Position numbers and translations under genes: made by a program
Notes under the pieces: generated by a model
What the model was told of the DNA's origin: nothing
Seen by the model: only the letters and a program-made list of their open reading frames with translations
The model's database searches: none
Shown here: positions 58,140 through 64,000 of the stretch, piece by piece
Layout of the letters: each line of letters begins with the position of its first letter
Position numbering within the stretch: position 1 is the stretch's first letter
Assembly (NCBI RefSeq): GCF_042887685.1
Contig: NZ_JBHVOS010000005.1
Span: forward strand, 146,790 to 210,789
Direction of reading: 5' to 3'
Source: Oerskovia sp042887685
GTDB taxonomy: Bacteria > Actinomycetota > Actinomycetes > Actinomycetales > Cellulomonadaceae
Length of the DNA stretch: 64,000 nucleotides

Positions 58140-59078
58140 TCACCCCTTGACGGAACCCGCCAGGAGACCCCGGACGAAGTACCGCTGCAGCGCCAGGAAC
58201 ACGATGAGCGGCACGATCATCGACACGAATGCGCCCGCGGTGAGCAGGTGCCAGGCGTTGCCGCGGGTGCCGGCGAGGTCGGCGACCGCGACGGTCAGGG
58301 GGCGCGAGTCCTGGTTGGCGAACGTGAGGCCGACGAGGAGGTCGTTCCACACCCACAGGAACTGGAAGATCGCGAACGATGCGATGGCCGGGACGAGCAG
58401 CGGCATGAGGACCTGGAAGAAGATCTTGACGTGCCCTGCGCCGTCCATACGGGCGGCCTCGATGAGGGACGACGGGATCTCCTTCATGAAGTTGTGCAGG
58501 AGGAAGATCGCGAGGGGCAGCGCGAAGATCGAGTGGGACAGCCACACGGTCCAGAACGAGCCGTTGATGTCGGCGTCGACGTAGGCCGCGAGCAGCGGGA
58601 TGAGCGTGATCTGGATGGGCACGATCTGCAGCGCGAACACCGCGACGAACAGCAGGTTGCGTCCCTTGAAGTCGATCCACGCGAACGCGTAGGCGGCGAG
58701 GAGCGCGATCGAGATGGGGATGACGACCGCGGGCAGGGTGATGACGATCGAGTTCACGAAGAACGACGCGAGGTCGGCCGACCCGAACAGGACCTCGTCG
58801 TAGTTGTCGAGCGTGAACTGCGGGTCGCTGAGCGTCGTCCACCAGCCGGACCGACGGATGTCGAGGGCGGGTCGGAAGGACGTGACGAGGAGGCCGATCG
58901 AGGGGATCGTCCACAGGATCGCGATGATGATCGCGAGGCCCGACGCCCACGGAGAGCTCAGCCTGCCCTTGACGGCGATGGCCCGTCGTTCGGCGCGCGA
59001 GAGCTTGCCGACGCGCTGGATGTCCTTGGACGCCTCGGCGTCGACGGAGGCGGGCAGCGTGGGCGGGACGGCGGTCAT
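58140..59078 (-). CDS. aglG: Alpha-glucoside-type ABC importer permease (AglG-like)
   Basis: 312 residues from ATG at 59078, overlapping the partner permease by 4 nt. A 40-residue polar N-terminus precedes six helices. The EAA loop reads SSLIEAARMDGAGHVKIFFQVLMPLLVP. The C-terminus LQRYFVRGLLAGSVKG is typical of MalG/AglG proteins. Channel half for an alpha-glucoside such as maltose, sucrose or trehalose; the substrate is inferred from similarity to AglEFG. Confidence 0.88.
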   Translation of the reverse strand: MTAVPPTLPASVDAEASKDIQRVGKLSRAERRAIAVKGRLSSPWASGLAIIIAILWTIPSIGLLVTSFRPALDIRRSGWWTTLSDPQFTLDNYDEVLFGSADLASFFVNSIVITLPAVVIPISIALLAAYAFAWIDFKGRNLLFVAVFALQIVPIQITLIPLLAAYVDADINGSFWTVWLSHSIFALPLAIFLLHNFMKEIPSSLIEAARMDGAGHVKIFFQVLMPLLVPAIASFAIFQFLWVWNDLLVGLTFANQDSRPLTVAVADLAGTRGNAWHLLTAGAFVSMIVPLIVFLALQRYFVRGLLAGSVKG

Positions 59079-60064
59079 CGGACCTCCTCGGAGAGGCGGA
59101 GCTGGCGGACGTTGTAGACCACGATCGGGATGACGAGGACGAACAGGATGACCGCGAGCGCGGCTCCCAGTCCTTCGTTGGACTGGCGGAAGCTCTGCGT
59201 GTAGAACTCGTTCGCCACGACCGACGTCCCGAACTGGCCGCCCGTCATGGTCCGGACGATGTCGAAGACCTTGAGCGTGCCCATGGCGATGGTCGTGATG
59301 ACGACGACGAGCGCGGGGCGGATGCTGGGCACGGTGATGTACCGGAACATGCCGATCCCGTGGAGCCCGTCGAGGCGCGCGGCCTCCACGATGTCGTCGG
59401 GGATCGCCTTGATGGCGGCCGACAGGATCGTCATCGCGAAGCCGGTCTGGATCCAGACCATGACCACGATGAGGAACAGGGTGTTGGTCGGCTGGTTGAT
59501 GAGGAACTGCTGCGGGGGGATGCCGATCCACACGAGCAGCTGGTTGAGGAGGCCCGTCTGCTTGATGTTCGCCTGGTCGGGGCGGTACTCGTAGACGAAC
59601 TTCCAGATGATCGAGGCGCCCACCATGGAGATGGCCATGGGCAGGAAGACGAGCGCCTTCGCGACCTTCTCGAACCGGGTGCGGTCGACGAGCACGGCGT
59701 ACACGAGGCCGATGAACGTCGAGACGATCGGCACGAGGATGACCCAGATCGCGGTGTTGCGCAGGACGATCTGGAACTGGTCCGTGGTGAACGCCGTGAC
59801 GTAGTTGTCGAGTCCGACCCACTCGGCCCCGGTCCTGTTCTTGAACGACGAGAGGATGGTCAGGATCCCGGGGTAGACGAGGCCGAAGATCACGAGGAGG
59901 ACGGCCGGCCCGAGGAAGCAGAGGACCACGACCCAGCGCGGGACACGTTTGGGCTTGTCGACCGCGAAGAGCAGGCCACCCATCACGACGACGAACAGGA
60001 GCATCGCGAAGACCATCAGGCCGAGCTTCTCGGCGGTGGTCTCCGGTGAGGTGAAGAAGTCCAT
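59075..60064 (-). CDS. aglF: Alpha-glucoside-type ABC importer permease (AglF-like)
   Basis: 329 residues. AglF-type permeases carry an extra N-terminal helix, seen here (KLGLMVFAMLLFVVVMGGLLFAVD), followed by the usual six (VVVLCFLGPAVLLVIFGLVYPGIL and on). The EAA loop reads DDIVEAARLDGLHGIGMFRYITVPSIRP. It pairs with the AglG-like permease. The spacer to the binding-protein gene holds a strong hairpin. Confidence 0.88.
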   Translation of the reverse strand: MDFFTSPETTAEKLGLMVFAMLLFVVVMGGLLFAVDKPKRVPRWVVVLCFLGPAVLLVIFGLVYPGILTILSSFKNRTGAEWVGLDNYVTAFTTDQFQIVLRNTAIWVILVPIVSTFIGLVYAVLVDRTRFEKVAKALVFLPMAISMVGASIIWKFVYEYRPDQANIKQTGLLNQLLVWIGIPPQQFLINQPTNTLFLIVVMVWIQTGFAMTILSAAIKAIPDDIVEAARLDGLHGIGMFRYITVPSIRPALVVVITTIAMGTLKVFDIVRTMTGGQFGTSVVANEFYTQSFRQSNEGLGAALAVILFVLVIPIVVYNVRQLRLSEEVR

Positions 60065-60180
60065 GGGGGCCTCCGGTCTGCCCGACGGCGGCGGCGGGCT
60101 GGGGCGGTTCGGTCACCCGCGGTCGTGGCCGGGCGGGTGGGGTGCTGCGCTGCTGCTCGGCCACCCGCGGGGACGTGCTG

Positions 60181-60216
60181 AGCCGGGGCCCGTCGCGTGG
60201 ACGACGGGCCCCGGCT
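60181..60216 (-). terminator. Hairpin between binding-protein and permease genes (attenuator-like)
   Basis: A perfect 15-bp stem (AGCCGGGGCCCGTCG with its complement) and a 6-nt loop, 29 nt after the stop of the binding-protein gene. Same position and design as the hairpin at 20791-20839 in the other sugar operon. Confidence 0.65.
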
Positions 60217-60244
60217 CCTCACGCCTCGGTGCGGGCGTCCTCGG

Positions 60245-61633
60245 TCAGGAGGCCGGCCAGGACGCCTCGATCTGGTCGACGACCTCCTGCGTGCTGGCCC
60301 CGGTGAGCCAGTTGACGATGCCCGTCCAGAACGTCCCGGCACCGACGGCACCCGGCATCAGGTCGGACGCGTCGAAGCGGCTCACGGTCTGGGGGTCGGC
60401 GAGGATCTCGGCCGAGAGCTTGTCGAACTCGGTCGAGAGGTTCTCCGGGTCGAGCCCCTTGTTGGCGCTGACCCATCCGCCGTCGGGCGTGGCCTTGGCC
60501 TTGGCGTTGGCCCACTCGGCGCTCGACAGGTACGTCTGGAAGGCCTGGACCTCGGGACGGTCGTTGAACGCGGCGACGAACTCGCCGCCGACCTCGACGG
60601 GCTTGATGTCGGTCTGGTTGGTGGGCAGGTAGAACGCGAAGACGTCGCCCTCCTTGGACACGTCGGTGCCCTCGGGGAACTGGGTCTGGTAGAAGTTCGC
60701 GGCGCGGTGCAGGAAGCACGTCCCGTCGAGCAGGCCGAAGCCCGCGTCGGTCCACGGGGTCGTGGCGATCGAGTCGACGCCTCCGAGGCCTGCGTTGACC
60801 ATGGCCGGGTCCTTGAGGACCTCGCCGGCGGTGTCGAACGCCGTGACGACCTGCGGGTCGTTGAAGGGGATCTCGTGCTTGTACCACTGGTCGTAGACGT
60901 CCGGGCCCGCGGTGCGGAGCATCATGTCCTCGACGAAGTCGGTGCCCGGCCAGCCGGTCGCGTCACCGGACTCGACCCCCGCGCACCAGGGGAGCGCGCC
61001 GTCGTTGTCCTCGGAGTACTGCTTGGACAGGGCCATGAGGTCGTCCCAGGTCTCGGGGACCTCGTAGCCACCGTCGGAGAACGCCGACGGGGAGTACCAG
61101 ACGTAGGACTTGACGTTGGCGCCGAGCGGGGCGGCGTAGAAGACGCCGTCGACCGTGCCGTAGTCCTTCCAGGAGGCCTCCCAGTTCTCGTCGACGTTCT
61201 TCGCGGTCGCGTCCGGCGCCGGGACGATGGTGCCGGTGTCGTTCACGATCGTCTGGAGGAGGCCGGGCTGCGGCAGGTAGGCGATGTCCGGTGCGTTGCC
61301 TGCCTTGACGCGGACGAGGAGCTGGGCCTCGAACTCGCGGGACCCCTCGTAGTCGATCGTCACGCCCGTGCAGTCCTCGAACGGCTTGTAGGAGTCCTTC
61401 TGGGTCTGGGCCTCGGGGTCGACGATCGAGGTGTAGACGTGGACGGTCTTCCCACTGATGTCGCCGAACTCCTCGTAGGGGGCGCAGTCGATGCTGGATG
61501 CGTCTCCTCCGCTGGAGCTCTCGTCGTCCCCGCTCCCGCCGCTGCTGCAGGCGGTGAGCACGATGGCGAGGCTCGCACCACCGGCGACGGCCGCGAGCGC
61601 GCGGCGCTTGAGTGACACGGTGCTTCTGGTCAT
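60245..61633 (-). CDS. aglE: Alpha-glucoside-type sugar-binding lipoprotein (AglE-like)
   Basis: 462 residues from ATG at 61633 (GGAGGAAAG ribosome site); the frame is open further upstream but those residues are not signal-like. Signal peptide with lipobox VLTAC. AglE-like features: GKTVHVYTSIVDPEAQTQKDSYKPFEDCTGV, YEGSREFEAQLLVRVKAGNAPDIAYLPQPGLLQTIV, WCAGVESGDATGWPGTDFVEDMMLRTAGPDVYDQW, and GGVDSIATTPWTDAGFGLLDGTCFLHR. Binds an alpha-glucoside for AglF/AglG. No ATPase gene in the operon. A CCACAACGTTGTGG palindrome just before the ribosome site suggests LacI control. Confidence 0.9.
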   Translation of the reverse strand: MTRSTVSLKRRALAAVAGGASLAIVLTACSSGGSGDDESSSGGDASSIDCAPYEEFGDISGKTVHVYTSIVDPEAQTQKDSYKPFEDCTGVTIDYEGSREFEAQLLVRVKAGNAPDIAYLPQPGLLQTIVNDTGTIVPAPDATAKNVDENWEASWKDYGTVDGVFYAAPLGANVKSYVWYSPSAFSDGGYEVPETWDDLMALSKQYSEDNDGALPWCAGVESGDATGWPGTDFVEDMMLRTAGPDVYDQWYKHEIPFNDPQVVTAFDTAGEVLKDPAMVNAGLGGVDSIATTPWTDAGFGLLDGTCFLHRAANFYQTQFPEGTDVSKEGDVFAFYLPTNQTDIKPVEVGGEFVAAFNDRPEVQAFQTYLSSAEWANAKAKATPDGGWVSANKGLDPENLSTEFDKLSAEILADPQTVSRFDASDLMPGAVGAGTFWTGIVNWLTGASTQEVVDQIEASWPAS

Positions 61634-61643
61634 GATCTTTCCT

Positions 61644-61657
61644 CCACAACGTTGTGG
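61644..61657. promoter_or_regulatory. CCACAACGTTGTGG palindrome before aglE
   Basis: A perfect 14-bp palindrome whose edge touches the aglE ribosome site. It is a LacI-type centre (AACGTT) and a likely operator of the LacI protein encoded just upstream. Confidence 0.75.
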
Positions 61658-61724
61658 TGCTGACATCGCGGTCGGCCCGCAGGTGTCGCGGCCCGTCGCC
61701 CTCGACTTGGCCGCCCCACTGCAA

Positions 61725-61738
61725 TGCAAGCGTTTACA
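61725..61738. promoter_or_regulatory. TGCAAGCGTTTACA, catabolite-type LacI site
   Basis: An imperfect palindrome TGNAANCGNTTNCA-like with a CG centre, resembling cre/LacI-family operators, 92 nt upstream of the aglE start. Confidence 0.55.
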
Positions 61739-61771
61739 TCCTGGTTGCGCAAGCGCAGGAGGCCTGTTCGC

Positions 61772-61791
61772 GAGTAACGATTTCGTTACTC
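61772..61791. promoter_or_regulatory. GAGTAACG-ATTT-CGTTACTC palindrome
   Basis: A perfect inverted repeat with 8-bp arms and a 4-nt centre in the region between aglE and lacI. It is AT-richer than its surroundings and may bind another regulator or overlap the promoter. Confidence 0.6.
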
Positions 61792-61909
61792 ATGACGCCT
61801 CGCAACCGCTCACCGTGGTCACGCTCCCACCCGAAGTGACCTGCGGAAGCCCGTCGACGTGCCAGGAGCCGAGGCCCAGCCGCACGAAGCGTGGCCCGGC
61901 GCGGCACGA

Positions 61910-62917
61910 TCACCGACGACGCGGCTGCGACGTCGACGACCGGCGGACCAGGTGCGTCGGGTACGTGAGGCTCTCCGGCACCGGGGCACCGTTGATCATC
62001 TCCATCAGGAGCATCGACGCGTCAGCACCCTGCTGGTAGGCGTCCTGACCGATCGTCGTCAGCCCCACGAGCTCGCCCAGGTCGTGCCCGTCGACCCCGA
62101 CCACCGACAGGTCGCCCGGGACGTCCAGCCCCAGGTCGCGCGCAGCAAGGATCGCCCCCATGGCCATCTCGTCCGACGCCGCGAAGATCGCCGTGACGTC
62201 GGGGCGCCGCCGCAGGAGCTCCTTGGTCGACGAGCGCCCGCCCGCGACGTCGAACCCGCCGTTCACCACGAGGTCCGGCGACGGCTCGATGCCGGCCTTC
62301 CTGAGCGCGCGCTCGTACCCCGTCGACCGCTCGACCGGGGGCGACCACGAGGAGACCAGGTCCGGCTGGCCCGTGATGTGCCCGACGACCCTGTGCCCCA
62401 GGTCCAGCAGGTGACGGGTCGCGAGCGAACCCGTCCGCACGTCGTCGAGGCGCACCGTGACCTGGTCCGCCGGCCCCGAGCCCACGAACGCCAGAGGCGT
62501 CCCCAGCGCCACGAGCGAGGCCACCTCGTCGTCCTCGAGCGGGAGCCCGACCACGAGCGTGCCGTCGACACGGCGCCGCAGGACCGTCGGGTCGACCTTG
62601 CGGCGCGGGCGCCCGTCGTCCACCTCGAACGTGTAGAGCAGCACGTCGTAGCCCACCGAGCGCAGCGCGCGCTCCGCACCCTCGATGACGTTCGCGAAGA
62701 ACCACCGGTTCACCCAGGGCGTGATCACGCCGATCGTCCGGGTCCGGCCCGTCGCGAGCGACGCCGCCGACGGCGACGGGACGTACCCCAGCCGCTCGGC
62801 CTCCGCCCGGACGCGCGCCCGCGTCGAGGCCGACACGTTCGGCAGTCCCCGCAGCGCGCGCGAGACCGTCGCCGTCGACACACCGGCCGCTTGCGCTACG
62901 TCGTCAATTCCTGCCAC
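61910..62917 (-). CDS. LacI-family regulator of the alpha-glucoside importer
   Basis: 335 residues from GTG at 62917; GTG at 62941 is an alternative without a better ribosome site. The helix-turn-helix starts almost at once: IDDVAQAAGVSTATVSRALRGLPNVSASTRARVRAEAERLGYVPSPSAASLATG. The effector domain follows (TIGVITPWVNRWFFANVIEGAERALRSVGYDVLLYTF, FVGSGPADQVTVRLDD, FAASDEMAMGAILAARDLGLDVPGDLSVVGVDGHDLGELVGLTTI). It lies directly upstream of aglEFG on the same strand, with palindromic sites in between. Confidence 0.93.
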   Translation of the reverse strand: MAGIDDVAQAAGVSTATVSRALRGLPNVSASTRARVRAEAERLGYVPSPSAASLATGRTRTIGVITPWVNRWFFANVIEGAERALRSVGYDVLLYTFEVDDGRPRRKVDPTVLRRRVDGTLVVGLPLEDDEVASLVALGTPLAFVGSGPADQVTVRLDDVRTGSLATRHLLDLGHRVVGHITGQPDLVSSWSPPVERSTGYERALRKAGIEPSPDLVVNGGFDVAGGRSSTKELLRRRPDVTAIFAASDEMAMGAILAARDLGLDVPGDLSVVGVDGHDLGELVGLTTIGQDAYQQGADASMLLMEMINGAPVPESLTYPTHLVRRSSTSQPRRR

Positions 62918-63152
62918 GAGGAGCGATTCTCCCCCGTCCACGAGGCAGAAGCGATTCACGGCGCGGGCGGGCCGGGGTGATCCGGGCGCCCTGCGGGCCC
63001 GCGAGGTGGGACCGTGCTGGCCCCGCGGGCCTGCGAGGTCCCCCACGGTTGCACCCCGGGCACCCTCCCGTGACACCCTGGGAGCAGGCCGGACGACGCC
63101 GCGACCTCCCGCGGCGGCCCGGCGCCTACCCGCACGCACCGGAAGGAACACC

Positions 63153-63935
63153 ATGATCGAGCTGAGGACCCCCCGCGAGATCGAGCAGATGCGCCCGGCG
63201 GGCCGCTTCGTCGCGGACGTCCTCACGCAGGTCGGCGCGGCCGCGAAGGTCGGCGTCAACCTGCTCGAGCTCGACGCGCTCGCCCACCGCATGATCAAGG
63301 AGCGCGGCGCCGAGTCCTGCTACATCGACTACCACCCGTCGTTCGGGGCGAGCCCCTTCGGCAAGGTCATCTGCACGTCGGTCAACGACGCCGTCCTGCA
63401 CGGCCTGCCGTACGACTACCGTCTCCAGGACGGCGACCTGCTGAGCCTCGACTTCGCGGCCTCGGTCGACGGCTGGGTCTCGGACAGCGCGCTCTCGTTC
63501 GTCGTCGGGACCCCTCGGGCAGGCGACCGGGGTGCCGCCGACCAGAAGCTCATCGTCGCCACCCAGGACGCCCTCGCCGCAGGGATCGCAGCCGCGCGGC
63601 CGGGCAACAAGGTCGGTGACATCTCGGCCGCGATCGCCGCGGTGGGACGCGAGGCGGGCTACCGGATCAACACCGACTTCGGCGGTCACGGCGTGGGACG
63701 CACCATGCACGGCGACCCGCACGTGCCCAACGACGGCCGCAAGGGCCGCGGCTTCCCGCTCAAGCCGGGTCTCGTGATCGCGATCGAGCCGTGGTTCCTG
63801 GAGACGACCGACGAGATCTTCACCGACCCCGACGGCTGGACCCTGCGCAGCGCCGACGGCTCGCGCGGCGCCCACTCGGAGCACACCGTCGCGATCACGG
63901 AGGACGGGCCGCTCGTCCTGACGGCGCGCGACTAG
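63153..63935 (+). CDS. map: Type I methionine aminopeptidase
   Basis: 260 residues from ATG at 63153 with GGAAGG upstream. It removes the initiator methionine from nascent proteins. The five metal ligands are in place: Asp100 and Asp111 (LLSLDFAASVDGWVSDSAL), His179 (FGGHGVGR), Glu212 (AIEPWF) and Glu243 (HSEHTV). The catalytic histidine is His83 in AVLHGLP. No N-terminal zinc-finger or SH3-binding extension, so it is the short MetAP-Ia form. The gene stands alone; a repeat array starts 19 nt after the stop. Confidence 0.97.
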   Translation: MIELRTPREIEQMRPAGRFVADVLTQVGAAAKVGVNLLELDALAHRMIKERGAESCYIDYHPSFGASPFGKVICTSVNDAVLHGLPYDYRLQDGDLLSLDFAASVDGWVSDSALSFVVGTPRAGDRGAADQKLIVATQDALAAGIAAARPGNKVGDISAAIAAVGREAGYRINTDFGGHGVGRTMHGDPHVPNDGRKGRGFPLKPGLVIAIEPWFLETTDEIFTDPDGWTLRSADGSRGAHSEHTVAITEDGPLVLTARD

Positions 63936-63954
63936 GCGTTGCTCCCTGGGTGCC

Positions 63955-64000
63955 GAGGTAGACCCGTGCGCGTGAGGTAGACCTCCCGGAGGTCTACCTC
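63955..64000. repeat. GAGGTAGACC repeats ending in a 27-bp palindrome at the window edge
   Basis: GAGGTAGACC at 63955 and 63974, then its complement GGTCTACCTC at 63991. 63974-63986 and 63988-64000 form 13-bp perfect arms around one base. It follows map and may continue beyond the window. It may act as a terminator. Confidence 0.75.

Overview
The window is about 64 kb of very GC-rich DNA (my impression is above 70 percent G+C) with dense genes, frequent 4-nt ATGA/GTGA gene overlaps and many GTG starts. The content (fused MrpA-MrpB antiporter subunit, conservon CvnABCD, proteasome activator Bpa, DCD:DUT-type deaminase, sugar ABC operons without their own ATPase) points to an actinobacterium. 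My best inference is a Micrococcales member of the Cellulomonas/Oerskovia/Cellulosimicrobium type; no rRNA or marker gene proves this. I see no prophage, insertion sequence, integrase or CRISPR array.

Layout. 1-2780: tail of a Pro-rich membrane protein, an alpha/beta hydrolase and a CDF metal transporter. 2869-9760 (minus): complete Mrp Na+/H+ antiporter operon A(B)-C-D-E-F-G. 10036-13761: PadR regulator, unknown protein, dcd, TM2 protein, tRNA-Gly and a small membrane protein. 13915-17421 (plus): molybdate locus (Mop-type regulator, modA, fused modB-modC). 17462-23410 (minus): AGE-family sugar isomerase with a glucose/mannose-like ABC importer and LacI repressor. 23741-25908: membrane-tethered DUF1524 nuclease and a MarR/GbsR regulator. 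25912-29960 (minus): Fe-siderophore-type ABC importer, divergent from an XAT acetyltransferase. 31006-38250: sugar-binding lipoprotein, TetR, TIM-barrel isomerase and a 1304-residue secreted ThuA/sugar-dehydrogenase/PKD/CBM protein. 38420-44240: tRNA-Arg, KUP K+ transporter, FAH-family enzyme, an ABC/FtsX exporter and tRNA-Ser(GCU). 44433-49119 (minus): MMPL transporter, TetR, ThrE-like exporter. 49267-55153 (minus): tRNA-Ser(UGA) and the conservon. 55364-57961: quinone oxidoreductase, bpa, EamA exporter. 58140-62917 (minus): alpha-glucoside-like importer with LacI. 63153-63935: methionine aminopeptidase.

Many regulator/target circuits can be read directly. Two identical TGACAGCGCTGTCA palindromes lie on the promoters of the first LacI-controlled operon and of its lacI gene. 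A 14-bp ATACTG-N2-CAGTAT element and two relatives link the TetR at 32470, the isomerase and the secreted ThuA protein. A perfect palindrome sits between -35 and -10 of the tetR upstream of the MMPL gene. Direct CGGCAT repeats precede the molybdate regulator. Several genes look leaderless, with a -10 hexamer 6-7 nt before the start codon.

The most unusual observations are these. (1) Arrays of a 12-nt core (GCCGAGGGTGAC or its complement) have strict 21- or 22-nt spacing, both at the end of the Mrp operon and inside the ModB-ModC linker. (2) The KUP transporter reading frame has no ATG, GTG or TTG before its conserved N-terminus and appears to start at ATC behind a strong Shine-Dalgarno. (3) A TetR-linked secreted oxidase/isomerase sugar locus may handle oxidised sugars. 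(4) A class of facing-word hairpins with different words lies at gene ends.
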